Positions 24,910 through 32,653 of a stretch of 64,000 nt of DNA are shown here, piece by piece; the stretch's first letter is position 1, and every line of letters starts with the position of its first letter. Source of the stretch: Streptomyces sp. TLI_105 (GTDB taxonomy: Bacteria; Actinomycetota; Actinomycetes; Streptomycetales; Streptomycetaceae); assembly GCF_900105415.1 (NCBI RefSeq), contig NZ_FNSM01000001.1, forward strand, positions 4,632,501 to 4,696,500, given 5' to 3'. The notes beneath the pieces are model-generated. The model did no database searches. It was given only the letters and a program-made list of their open reading frames with translations, and was not told the DNA's origin. The translations under genes were made by a program, and so were the position numbers.

Positions 24910-26163
24910 CTACGGGGCGTCCACGTCGGCCCTCGCCTGCTGGACCCGCTCCTGCACACCCGGCACCGCCTGCCGCAGCAGATCGATGTCGGACGCCGGG
25001 AACTCCGGAAGGCCGTACTGCTCGGCCACCAGCTGCGCCAGCTCGGCCTCGGCCGGGAACCGCTCGTGCTCCAGCACGTACGAGCTCATGACCTTGTAGA
25101 CGACGTCCTCGAACTCGTTGACCGGCTGCTCCGGCTGCTCCACGTACTCCGGGTACTCCACGAACTCCTCGGGCCCCGCCGGAGGCACGTCCTCCGGCCC
25201 CTGCGGCACCGGGACCGGCATGGGTTCGAGGCCCTCCACGATCTGCGGGTTGTACGTCCCCTCGTACGCCTCCGGAGAGACCTGCGGGGCGTCGAACCAC
25301 GGGCTCTCGTGATTCACCGGCCCACCCGGGCCCTGCGCCTGACCCGGCACCTGCGCCTGGCCCTGCGCCTGCGCCGGAAGCTGAGCCTGCAGCGCCGCCG
25401 GCTGCTGCTGCGCCTGCGCGAGCGGCACCGGCTGCGCCGGGACCGGCTGAGGAGACCCCGGCGGCAGCACGGCCGGTTCGATGCCCGCCGCCGCCAGACC
25501 CGCCGCGGCCGTCTCCGCCAGCGGCACCCCGTACCGGGCCAGCCGCAGCGGCATCAGCGCCTCCACCGGAGCCTTGCGCCGCCAGCCCCGTCCGAACCGC
25601 GCCTGCAGCCGGGCCTGGTAGATCAGCCGCTCCTGCTCCAGCTTGATGACCTGCTCGTACGAGCGGAGCTCCCACAGCTTCATCCGGCGCCACAGCCGGA
25701 ACGTCGGCACCGGCGAGAGCAGCCAGCGCGTGATCCGGACGCCCTCCATGTGCTTGTCGGCCGTGATGTCCGCGATCCGGCCCACCGCGTGCCGCGCCGC
25801 CTCCACGGCCACCACGAACAGCACCGGGATCACCGCGTGCATGCCCACACCCAGCGGGTCCGGCCACGCGGCCGCGCCGTTGAAGGCGATCGTCGCGGCC
25901 GTCAGCACCCAGGCGGTCTGACGCAGCAGCGGGAACGGGATCCGCAGCCAGGTCAGCAGCAGATCCAGAGCGAGCAGCACACAGATGCCCGCGTCGATGC
26001 CGATCGGGAAGAAGTACGAGAAGGTGCCGAAGCCCTTCTGCAGGGCGAGCTCGCGCACGGCGGCGTACGAACCCGCGAAACCGATCCCCGCGATGATCAG
26101 CGCACCGCCGATGACGAGGCCGATGAGTATTCGGTGTGTGCGTGTCAGCTGCATCGCGGCCAC
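24910..26163 (-). CDS. DUF2637 membrane protein with long Pro/Gln-rich tail
   Basis: A 417-residue protein. The first 130 residues hold about four membrane helices (ILIGLVIGGALIIAGIGFAGSYAA, YFFPIGIDAGICVLLALDLLLTWL, WVLTAATIAFNGAAAW, AVIPVLFVVAVEAARHAV) typical of the DUF2637/SpdB-like family known from actinobacterial conjugative elements. After a basic helical region comes a Pro/Gln/Ala/Val-rich linker and a C-terminal conserved block (FEDVVYKVMSSYVLEHERFPAEAELAQLVAEQYG). GTG 26163 has GGGAGGGG upstream. No other transfer genes are nearby, so this is a chromosomal relative, function unknown. Confidence 0.82.
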   Translation of the reverse strand: MAAMQLTRTHRILIGLVIGGALIIAGIGFAGSYAAVRELALQKGFGTFSYFFPIGIDAGICVLLALDLLLTWLRIPFPLLRQTAWVLTAATIAFNGAAAWPDPLGVGMHAVIPVLFVVAVEAARHAVGRIADITADKHMEGVRITRWLLSPVPTFRLWRRMKLWELRSYEQVIKLEQERLIYQARLQARFGRGWRRKAPVEALMPLRLARYGVPLAETAAAGLAAAGIEPAVLPPGSPQPVPAQPVPLAQAQQQPAALQAQLPAQAQGQAQVPGQAQGPGGPVNHESPWFDAPQVSPEAYEGTYNPQIVEGLEPMPVPVPQGPEDVPPAGPEEFVEYPEYVEQPEQPVNEFEDVVYKVMSSYVLEHERFPAEAELAQLVAEQYGLPEFPASDIDLLRQAVPGVQERVQQARADVDAP

Positions 26164-26193
26164 CCGCGACCCCTCCCGTCATTCGACATCCGG

Positions 26194-26275
26194 CGCGCAC
26201 AGAGTGGCACATGTGAGCGAAGCCCGGCCTCCGGGGGGAGGGACGGGCTCCGCGCGAATGTGCCGCTCTGCGCTG
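26194..26275 (-). terminator. Imperfect hairpin after the DUF3558 gene
   Basis: GCGCACAGAGTGGCACAT (from about 26194) and ATGTGCCGCTCTGCGC (ending about 26273) form an imperfect stem around a GC-rich loop that itself folds (CCCGGCCTCCGGGG). It lies downstream of the minus-strand lipoprotein gene and upstream of the DUF2637 gene. Confidence 0.6.
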
Positions 26276-26283
26276 GTTTGTGA

Positions 26284-27030
26284 CTACTTGTTGGCTGCGG
26301 CGACCGCCGCGACGGCCTCCTTGACCGCCGACCCCGCACCGTTCGTGATCGTCTTCGCCGACGGGGTCTCGGCACCCGCGTAACCGGCACCGTTGTACGA
26401 CAGCAGGACCAGCACATTGCCCGTGCGCACCAGGATCGACGTGTACACGAAGTCCTCGTCCGTCTTGCGCAGCTGGTACGTGACCGTCTTCGCCTCGTCC
26501 CCGACGCCCGACCCCGTGACCGTCCGGAGGTTCTTCGCGCCCGGCGTCTCCTGGACCTTCGCCAGCTCCTTCGCGAGGTTCTCCCGCGCGCGGTCCTGAC
26601 CGCTGCCGAGCACGGCATCGGAGTCGTACCGGTAGAAGGACACGTCCAGCCAGCGGTACTGCGAGCCCTTCACGCCCTTGTCGTCGAGCCCGTTCCACGA
26701 GCAGCCGCCACGGCTTGTCAGGTCACTGGAGGCCGCCGGCGTGCCGCCCTTCGTCTTCGCCTTGGGCACCAACACCGCCGTCGTCTTCGCCGAGATCGAC
26801 TTGCAGACCTCCGGCAGCTTCGCGAACCTCGCCGGCTCCACCGTCTTCGTCGACTGCGAGGGCGACGGGGTCGCCGACGCCGACGCGGTCGTCTTGTCCT
26901 GCCCCTGCGTCTTGCCGGAGCCACCGGAGTCGCCGGAGTCCGAGGAGCATCCCGCGACCACGAGCATCACCGGGACGGCGGCGCAGGCGAGTATGCGGGT
27001 GAGACGCGTTCGCGGAGCTGATCGCTGCAT
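26284..27030 (-). CDS. DUF3558 lipoprotein
   Basis: A 248-residue secreted lipoprotein. The signal peptide RILACAAVPVMLVVAGCSSDSGDSGG has a lipobox VVAGC (Cys near residue 28), followed by a Ser/Gly/Thr/Pro-rich linker and a domain with LPEVCKSISAKTTAVLVP ... RGGCSWNGL ... YRWLDVSFYRYDSD ... LRKTDEDFVYTSILVRTGNVLVLLSYNGAG, the Cys-paired DUF3558 pattern. ATG 27030 has GAAGGA six bases upstream; upstream in-frame codons look non-coding. A second DUF3558-like lipoprotein lies just upstream on the same strand. Confidence 0.88.
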   Translation of the reverse strand: MQRSAPRTRLTRILACAAVPVMLVVAGCSSDSGDSGGSGKTQGQDKTTASASATPSPSQSTKTVEPARFAKLPEVCKSISAKTTAVLVPKAKTKGGTPAASSDLTSRGGCSWNGLDDKGVKGSQYRWLDVSFYRYDSDAVLGSGQDRARENLAKELAKVQETPGAKNLRTVTGSGVGDEAKTVTYQLRKTDEDFVYTSILVRTGNVLVLLSYNGAGYAGAETPSAKTITNGAGSAVKEAVAAVAAANK

Positions 27031-27167
27031 GGTTCCTTCAGTCGCTTGTCGTACGGTCCGGCCGACGGCCCGCCGGCCGGAGTCGGGGGCGCACGGCCAT
27101 GGATACGGCCACGGGTACGCCGACACGTTACGTGGTCGCCGTCCGCTCACGGAGCGGATGCGAACGG

Positions 27168-28118
27168 CTACTCCTCAAGCCGCTCGGCGAGCTGCCGGGC
27201 CAGATTCCGGGCCTTTTCCTGCAGTTCCGCGCTGTCGGGGGCCTCGACGGAACCCGTGGTCTGCTCCCGGTACCAGACCGTCACGATCACGTTCGATGTG
27301 CGGAACACCACGCTGACGGCACGCTGGTGGCTGTTCGCACCCACCGTGCTGAGGACGTCGTCGAGGTACGCGACGTCCCCCAGGCCCTCGAGGACGCGGG
27401 GCTCCAGACCGGTCGCGGTCGAGCCGGCGCCCGGGGTCGCGGAACCCGTGGGGGCGCCGGTGGAGGTGCCGCCAGGGCTTCCGGTGGGGGCGCCCGTGGG
27501 GGTGCCGGTGGGGGTGGCGCCCGTCGACGGCGCCTTGCCCGCCAGGGCGGTGGCGTCCGCGGCCGGCGCGCCCGTGGCGGAGGGGGAGCCCGTCGCCGGA
27601 GTCGTCGGGACCCCCGTGGTGGTGGGCGGCGCCGTGGGCACCGGGATGCCCGCCGCGAGCTGCTTGCGGACGTACACCTCCTGCGCCCGGTCGTCGTCGC
27701 TGACGGCCGCGTCGTACGACACCACCCGCTCGATGTCGAGGGACAGCCGGTGCGAGGTGTCCGGGGTGTCGGCCTTCCACGCGCAGCCGACGCGCCGGTC
27801 GGTGTCGTACGTGACGGCCGTGACGCCCCGGTACGCCTTGTCGCGCTCGGCGTCGGGCAGCGCGGCGGCGCCCGGCAGCAGGTCCTTGAGGGTGGCCTGC
27901 GGGACGGCGCCGCAGGGCTCGAAGAGGGTGCGGTAGCGGCCGGGGGGCGCGACGGGGGCGGCGGCCTGGCCGGCCTTGGCGTCGACGGCGATGTCGTCCG
28001 CGGGGGTGCCGGCGGAGCACGCGGTGAGGCCGGCCCCCAGGCCCAGGCCGAGTGCGAGGACGACGGCGGTGCGAGCCGTGGACCCGGTGCGGCCGGGTGC
28101 GTACCTCTTTCGCTGCAC
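27168..28118 (-). CDS. DUF3558-like lipoprotein with Pro/Thr/Gly insert
   Basis: A 316-residue lipoprotein: signal RTAVVLALGLGLGAGLTACSAGTP with lipobox LTAC. FEPCGAVPQATLKDLLPGAA ... RVGCAWKADTPDTSHRLSLDIERV ... VRKQLAAG is the first half of a DUF3558-like domain and HQRAVSVVFRTSNVIVTVWYREQT the last strand pair; between them lies an insert of about 90 residues of TPTGTPTGAPTGSPGGTSTG-type repeats. GTG 28118 has GGAG nine bases upstream. The pair may have arisen by duplication; the insert is probably surface-exposed and flexible. Divergent from rtcB. Confidence 0.83.
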   Translation of the reverse strand: MQRKRYAPGRTGSTARTAVVLALGLGLGAGLTACSAGTPADDIAVDAKAGQAAAPVAPPGRYRTLFEPCGAVPQATLKDLLPGAAALPDAERDKAYRGVTAVTYDTDRRVGCAWKADTPDTSHRLSLDIERVVSYDAAVSDDDRAQEVYVRKQLAAGIPVPTAPPTTTGVPTTPATGSPSATGAPAADATALAGKAPSTGATPTGTPTGAPTGSPGGTSTGAPTGSATPGAGSTATGLEPRVLEGLGDVAYLDDVLSTVGANSHQRAVSVVFRTSNVIVTVWYREQTTGSVEAPDSAELQEKARNLARQLAERLEE

Positions 28119-28292
28119 GGTCCCAGGCTCCCTTCACCCGAAGTCTTTCCCGAAAACTGTTTGCCGCGCGAACCCGGCCGATGGACACAATGTCTATCGC
28201 ACACGCAGCTGTTGATGCCGGTCCCCTGTCACCTGTACGGGCTTTGGCTCCGGTTTTTGCGTTATCAGTCTTTTCGGGGGAATCGAGGAAGT

Positions 28293-29486
28293 ATGTCGTA
28301 CGTAGAGGTGCCGGGCGCGAAAGTACCGATCAGGATGTGGGCCGACCCCGCGTCGGTCGAGGGCGGCGCCATGCAGCAGCTGCAGAACGTGGCGACGCTG
28401 CCGTGGATCAAGGGCCTCGCCGTGATGCCGGACGTGCACTACGGCAAGGGCGCGACGGTCGGGTCCGTGATCGCGATGCAGGGTGCGGTCTGTCCGGCGG
28501 CGGTCGGCGTGGACATCGGCTGCGGGATGTCGGCGGTCAAGACCTCCCTGACGGCGAACGACCTGCCGGGCGACCTTTCCCGCCTCCGCTCGAAGATCGA
28601 GCAGGCCATCCCGGTCGGCCGCGGCCTCCACCGCGAGGCGGTGGATCCGAAGCGGCTGTACCAGTTCCCGACGGCGGGGTGGGAGGACTTCTGGTCGCGG
28701 TTCGACGGGGTCGCCGACGCGGTCAAGTTCCGTCGCGAACGTGCAGGTCAGCAGATGGGAACGCTCGGGTCCGGGAACCATTTCGTCGAATTCTGCATCG
28801 ACTCTTCCGGTGCGGTGTGGCTCATGCTGCACTCCGGGTCCCGGAACATCGGCAAGGAGCTCGCCGAGTACCACATCGGCGAGGCGCAGAAGCTGCCGCA
28901 CAACCAGGGGCTCGTCGACCGTGACCTCGCGGTGTTCGTCGCGGACACCCCGCAGATGGCGGCCTACCGGCACGACCTCTTCTGGGCCCAGGAGTACGCG
29001 AAGTACAACCGCGCGATCATGATGGCGCTCTACCAGGAGGTCGTCCGGAGGGAGTTCCGCAAGGCCAGGGTGACCTTCGATCCGGTGATCTCCTGCCACC
29101 ACAACTACGTGGCGGAGGAGCGGTACGAGGGCATGGACCTGCTGGTCACGCGGAAGGGCGCGATCCGGGCGGGTTCCGGAGACTTCGGGATCATCCCGGG
29201 CTCGATGGGTACCGGCTCGTACATCGTGAAGGGCCTCGGGAACGCGGCGTCCTTCAACTCCGCCTCGCACGGCGCCGGCCGGAAGATGAGCCGGAGCGCG
29301 GCGAAGCGGCGCTTCTCGACGCGGGACCTGGAAGAGCAGACCCGGGGCGTGGAGTGCCGGAAGGACTCCGGCGTGGTGGACGAGATCCCGGGCGCCTACA
29401 AGCCGATCGAGAAGGTGATCGAGCAGCAGCGGGACCTGGTGGAGGTCGTCGCCAAGCTGAAGCAGGTCATCTGCGTGAAGGGCTGA
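28293..29486 (+). CDS. rtcB: RtcB-family RNA ligase (3'-phosphate/5'-hydroxyl)
   Basis: A 397-residue RNA-splicing ligase. Metal and GMP-binding motifs are present: MPDVHYGKGATVGSV, VGVDIGCGMSAVKT (catalytic-site Cys), GTLGSGNHFVEF, LMLHSGSRNIGKELA, VISCHHNYVAEE, and the guanylated His in FNSASHGAGRKMSRSAAKR near residue 330. Ends EKVIEQQRDLVEVVAKLKQVICVKG as in the family. ATG 28293 has GAGGAAGT just upstream. No rtcA or rtcR partner is adjacent; role is presumably repair or healing of cleaved RNAs. Confidence 0.97.
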   Translation: MSYVEVPGAKVPIRMWADPASVEGGAMQQLQNVATLPWIKGLAVMPDVHYGKGATVGSVIAMQGAVCPAAVGVDIGCGMSAVKTSLTANDLPGDLSRLRSKIEQAIPVGRGLHREAVDPKRLYQFPTAGWEDFWSRFDGVADAVKFRRERAGQQMGTLGSGNHFVEFCIDSSGAVWLMLHSGSRNIGKELAEYHIGEAQKLPHNQGLVDRDLAVFVADTPQMAAYRHDLFWAQEYAKYNRAIMMALYQEVVRREFRKARVTFDPVISCHHNYVAEERYEGMDLLVTRKGAIRAGSGDFGIIPGSMGTGSYIVKGLGNAASFNSASHGAGRKMSRSAAKRRFSTRDLEEQTRGVECRKDSGVVDEIPGAYKPIEKVIEQQRDLVEVVAKLKQVICVKG

Positions 29487-29504
29487 GGCGCTCCCGGCGG
29501 GAGA

Positions 29505-29543
29505 GCGAGGAGGGGCCGACGCGGTGCGTCGGCCCCTCCTCGC
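29505..29543. terminator. Bidirectional terminator between rtcB and the SDR gene
   Basis: A perfect 18-bp stem GCGAGGAGGGGCCGACGC (29505-29522), GGT loop, complementary arm 29526-29543, followed by GTTCTTCT. Confidence 0.93.
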
Positions 29544-29549
29544 GTTCTT

Positions 29550-30314
29550 CTACAGCTCGCGGTGGACCTTGGTGTTGGAGGCCTGGGCCCGGGGGCGGAC
29601 CACCAGGAGGTCGATGTTGACGTGCGGGGGGCGGGTGCAGGCCCAGGTGATGGTGTCGGCCACGTCGTCGGCGGTGAGGGGTTCGGCGACGCCGGCGTAG
29701 ACCTTGGCCGCCTTGTCGGTGTCGCCGCGGAAGCGGGTGGTGGCGAACTCGTCGGTCTTGACCATGCCGGGGGCGATCTCGATGACGCGGACCGGGGTGC
29801 CGACGATCTCCAGGCGGAGGGTCTCGGCGAGGACGCGGGCGCCGTTCTTGGCTGCGACGTAGCCGGCGCCGCCCTCGTAGGTGGAGTGGCCGGCGGTGGA
29901 GGAGAGGACGACCACCGTGCCGTCGCCGCTCTCGGTGAGGGCGGGGAGCAGGGCCTGGGTCATGTTCAGGGTGCCGAGGACGTTGACCTCGTACATCCGG
30001 CGCCAGTCCTCGGGGTCGCCGGTGGCGACGGGGTCGGCGCCGAGGGCGCCGCCGGCGTTGTTGACGAGGACGGCGAGGGTGCGGAAGGCAGTGGCGAAGT
30101 CGTCGACGGCGGCGCGGTCGGTGACGTCGAGGGCGTAGGCGGTGGCCTGGTGACCGGCTTCGTTGATCTCGGCGGCGAGGGCTTCGATGCGGTCCTTGCG
30201 GCGGGCGGTGAGGACCACGCGGTAGCCGGCGGCGGCCAGCTGCCGGGCGGTGGCGGCGCCGATTCCGCTGCTTGCTCCGGTGATGACGGCGATGGGGGTA
30301 CCGGGGCCGGTCAT
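29550..30314 (-). CDS. Short-chain dehydrogenase/reductase (classical SDR)
   Basis: A 254-residue NAD(P)-dependent oxidoreductase. Nucleotide motif AVITGASSGIGAATARQLA, NNAG motif VLVNNAGGALGADP, catalytic Ser in VVLSSTAGHSTYEGGAGYVAAKNGARVLAETLRLE with YVAAK, and VRVIEIAPGMVKTDEF after. This pattern matches the YdfG-like SDR group acting on 3-hydroxy acids, but substrate is not certain. Basic residues after beta-2 (TARRKDRIEAL) favour NADPH. ATG 30314; a GAGGAGCA lies about eight bases upstream. Confidence 0.92.
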   Translation of the reverse strand: MTGPGTPIAVITGASSGIGAATARQLAAAGYRVVLTARRKDRIEALAAEINEAGHQATAYALDVTDRAAVDDFATAFRTLAVLVNNAGGALGADPVATGDPEDWRRMYEVNVLGTLNMTQALLPALTESGDGTVVVLSSTAGHSTYEGGAGYVAAKNGARVLAETLRLEIVGTPVRVIEIAPGMVKTDEFATTRFRGDTDKAAKVYAGVAEPLTADDVADTITWACTRPPHVNIDLLVVRPRAQASNTKVHREL

Positions 30315-30357
30315 GACGTGCTCCTCGCGCAGGTGGTCGATTACGTCGATCGCCCGG

Positions 30358-30474
30358 TCAGGATAGGTCGGGGCGGTGGCTGTCGGCGGCCATGCCCCAG
30401 GCGAGGGAGCCGGCGACGGACACTCCGCCGTGGGCGGCGAGGAGGAACGGGGCGATGGAGCGGGCGATCGGCAT
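30358..30474 (-). CDS. Possible 38-residue hydrophobic peptide
   Basis: An ATG-to-TGA frame reading MPIARSIAPFLLAAHGGVSV, then AGSLAWGMAADSHRPDLS. The composition is protein-like, with one amphipathic or hydrophobic stretch (SIAPFLLAAHGGVSVAGSLAWG). No Shine-Dalgarno is seen. It fills the otherwise empty 30315-30548 gap between the SDR and the DUF11-like gene. Codon third positions are mostly G/C. I do not recognise it; it could be chance. Confidence 0.35.
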   Translation of the reverse strand: MPIARSIAPFLLAAHGGVSVAGSLAWGMAADSHRPDLS

Positions 30475-30548
30475 GGGGCAGGGCGTCAGGGGACACGCGG
30501 GCTGATGGGTTGTCAGAATATGTGAAGAGTCGTGGGTATTTTGGGGTT

Positions 30549-31031
30549 ATGCGTAGATTGCGGAAAGGTGTGTTCGGGGTCGCTCTCGCGGCTGTCGTGG
30601 TGGGTGTGGGGAGCAGTGCCGGCGCTGTGGGGCCGGTGACGGGCGGGGCCGAGGCGGATCTGTCTCATCACGGGCACGTGTCCCTCTGGGACGGGAGGGT
30701 CGGGGTCTGGCTGGTCAGCGAGAACCACGGGCCCTCCGACGTCTCCCAGGCGACGGTCCGGCTCGCCTTCTCCGAGCCCATGGCGGGCGGCCAGGAGCTG
30801 CCGCCGGCCTGCCTGTGGAGCAGTGACCGGGTGGTGTCCTGTCGGACGGGCGCGCTCCGGGCCGCGGGGGGCGTGGGTGAGCTGGCGCTCGACCTGCGGA
30901 CCGCGGCCCTCCCGGACGAGATGACGGTCGAGGTCACCACGGCCTGGCGGGACGGGGTGGCCGACCGGAATCCCCGGAACGACAGGCACCGTGTCCTGGT
31001 GCTCGCCACCGGGGATCCCTATGTCTTCTGA
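30549..31031 (+). CDS. Secreted DUF11-like single-domain protein
   Basis: A 160-residue exported protein. The signal peptide is RRLRKGVFGVALAAVVVGVGSSAGAVG (cleavage near residue 28). The mature part is one Ig-like DUF11-type domain: ADLSHHGHVSLWDGRVGVWLVSENHGPSDVSQATVRLAFSEPM with the N-x-GPSD signature, two Cys (ACLWSSDRVVSCRTG) likely forming a disulphide, and NPRNDRHRVLVLATGDPYVF. TATTTT (30537-30542) is six bases before the ATG and no RBS exists, so leaderless. The last codons lie in a 13-bp tandem repeat. Likely surface or extracellular; function unknown. Confidence 0.78.
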   Translation: MRRLRKGVFGVALAAVVVGVGSSAGAVGPVTGGAEADLSHHGHVSLWDGRVGVWLVSENHGPSDVSQATVRLAFSEPMAGGQELPPACLWSSDRVVSCRTGALRAAGGVGELALDLRTAALPDEMTVEVTTAWRDGVADRNPRNDRHRVLVLATGDPYVF

Positions 31032-31113
31032 GTCCGTTCTCTGAAGCTGTTCTCCGAGGCTGTTCTCTGGGTCTTTTTTCTGGGTTCGTCTTCTGGGTCT
31101 GTCTTCTGGGTCC
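31023..31113. repeat. 13-bp tandem repeat, seven copies, starting at the stop codon
   Basis: Seven exact-length 13-bp units fill 31023-31113: GTCTTCTGAGTCC (containing the TGA stop at 31029-31031), GTTCTCTGAAGCT, GTTCTCCGAGGCT, GTTCTCTGGGTCT, TTTTTCTGGGTTC, GTCTTCTGGGTCT and GTCTTCTGGGTCC. They lie between two convergent genes. The core TCTTCTGGG also forms the array at 33807-33862. Confidence 0.92.
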
Positions 31114-31123
31114 GGTCTGGTCT

Positions 31124-32539
31124 TCAGCGGGTTGCCCAGTGGACGTATCCGTCCGGGCGGACCAGTACCGCGGCCTTCTTCGCCGGGTCCGTCCAGGTGG
31201 CCCGCACGAGGTGCTTCGGGGTGGCGGGGGCGCTTGCCGGCAGTGCCGGGGCCGCCCCCTCCGGGGCGATCAGGACGAACTCGCCCTGTCGAAGCAGCTC
31301 GTAGAGCCGGCCTTCGCGCAGGTGGACGTCGGGTGCGCGGCGGCCCGAGGGGCGGTCGGCGCCCGGCGCGGGGGCATAGGAGATGCCGATGCCGCTGAGC
31401 ATGTCCATGGCGCGGGCCGAGGCGGGCGGGAGGGCGTTCAGGAAGCGGGCGGCGAGGGAGCGGGCGGCGCGGGTGAGTGGGGTGTGGGCCATCGCGAGGC
31501 GGACGATCGTGCCGCTGCTGCGGAGCACCATGGCGCCGACGGGGTGGCGCTCGGACTGGTAGCTGTCGAGGAGGGCCTCGGGGTCGGGTGTCTCGCCGCG
31601 CTCCGCGGCGGTGAGCTTCCAGGAGAGGTTGGCGGCGTCCTGGAGGCCGGTGTTCATGCCCTGGCCGCCGGCGGGGGAGTGGACGTGGGCGGCGTCTCCG
31701 GCGAGGAAGGCGCGGCCGACACGATAGGCGGGGGCCTGGCGCTCGTCGCTGTGGAAGCGGGAGATCCAGCGGGCGTCGTGCATGCCGTAGTCCGTGCCGA
31801 GGGCCTTGCGGGCGATCTCGCGGACCTCGTCGAGGTCGACGGGCTCGCTGTCGGCGACCTGACGGGTGCGGGTCCAGCCCATCACCCGGTACCAGCCGTC
31901 GCCGAAGGGGGCGAGGAAGGCGAAGGTGTCTCCGGAGCCGGCGACGCTGAACGAGTCGGCGGGCTCCTCGGCCAGGCGCACGTCGGCGAGGACGATGGAG
32001 CGGATCACGGACCGGCCGGGGAAGGGCAGGCCGAGGGCGGTGCGGACGGAGCTCCGGACGCCGTCCGTGCCGACCAGGTAGCGGGCACGGAGGGCGAGCG
32101 GGGTGCCGTCGGGGTCGGTGAGCTCCGCGGTGACGCCGTCGGCGTCCTGGCGCAGTCCGCGCAGCTCCGTCCCGTACCGGAAGGTGACGCCCGCGGCGAC
32201 CGCCCGGCGCTCCAGGAGTCGCTCGACCTCGTACTGCGGGGTGACGAGCAGGTGGTTGAAGCGGGTGGGCAGCCGGGTCAGATCCAGATCGAGGCGGCCG
32301 AAGAGCCGTGCGGTGGTCAGGGTGGTGCCGGTGGTGAGGAGTTCGTCCGCGAGGCCGCGGGCGTCGAGCTGCTCCAGGGTCCGGGCGTGGACGCCGAAGG
32401 CACGGGTCATGTTGCCCAGGCCGTGCGGGCGGCGCTCGACGAGGGTGACGTCGATGCCGGCGGTGGCGAGGTCTCCGGCGAGCAGGAGCCCGGTGGGGCC
32501 CGCGCCGATGACGAGTACGTCCGTGTCCGTGGTGCTCAT
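31124..32539 (-). CDS. FAD-dependent aromatic monooxygenase (PHBH/RdmE type)
   Basis: A 471-residue flavin hydroxylase. FAD motifs in order: VLVIGAGPTGLLLAGDLATAGIDVTLVERR (GxGxxG), the DG region YLVGTDGVRSSVRTALG, and FLAGDAAHVHSPAGGQGMNTGLQDAANLSWKL. The C-terminal thioredoxin-like domain (DVHLREGRLYELLRQGEFVLIAP) ends HWATR. These enzymes hydroxylate phenols, polyketides or antibiotics such as rifampicin or tetracycline; substrate not predictable. ATG 32539 has GGAGG six bases upstream; an upstream ATG inside the operators is rejected. It is divergent from, and evidently controlled by, the TetR gene at 32654. Confidence 0.92.
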   Translation of the reverse strand: MSTTDTDVLVIGAGPTGLLLAGDLATAGIDVTLVERRPHGLGNMTRAFGVHARTLEQLDARGLADELLTTGTTLTTARLFGRLDLDLTRLPTRFNHLLVTPQYEVERLLERRAVAAGVTFRYGTELRGLRQDADGVTAELTDPDGTPLALRARYLVGTDGVRSSVRTALGLPFPGRSVIRSIVLADVRLAEEPADSFSVAGSGDTFAFLAPFGDGWYRVMGWTRTRQVADSEPVDLDEVREIARKALGTDYGMHDARWISRFHSDERQAPAYRVGRAFLAGDAAHVHSPAGGQGMNTGLQDAANLSWKLTAAERGETPDPEALLDSYQSERHPVGAMVLRSSGTIVRLAMAHTPLTRAARSLAARFLNALPPASARAMDMLSGIGISYAPAPGADRPSGRRAPDVHLREGRLYELLRQGEFVLIAPEGAAPALPASAPATPKHLVRATWTDPAKKAAVLVRPDGYVHWATR

Positions 32540-32569
32540 GGCTGCCTCCAGGGTGCCCACGACCGTTTG

Positions 32570-32652
32570 CCAACAACTGTTGGTCAACGCTTGTTGGCAA
32601 CGTTAGGGTGGCCCGAATGGCGTGTCAACACCTGTTGGCCTACAGTTGTTGG
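32570..32652. promoter_or_regulatory. Four 14-bp operators, two abutting pairs, between the FAD gene and tetR
   Basis: Near-palindromes with consensus YCAACANNTGTTGG lie at 32570-32583, 32584-32597, 32625-32638 and 32639-32652. Each pair abuts with no gap and the pairs start 55 bp apart. The right pair covers the tetR -10 (TACAGT 32641-32646) up to the ATG; the left pair lies at the predicted start of the monooxygenase mRNA (TAACGT at plus 32600-32605, minus strand). Confidence 0.88.
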
Positions 32653-32653
32653 C

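Noticed and set aside
24910..26163. DUF2637 gene as evidence of an integrative conjugative element
   Set aside because: No integrase, att site, replication or other transfer gene nearby; chromosomal relatives exist.
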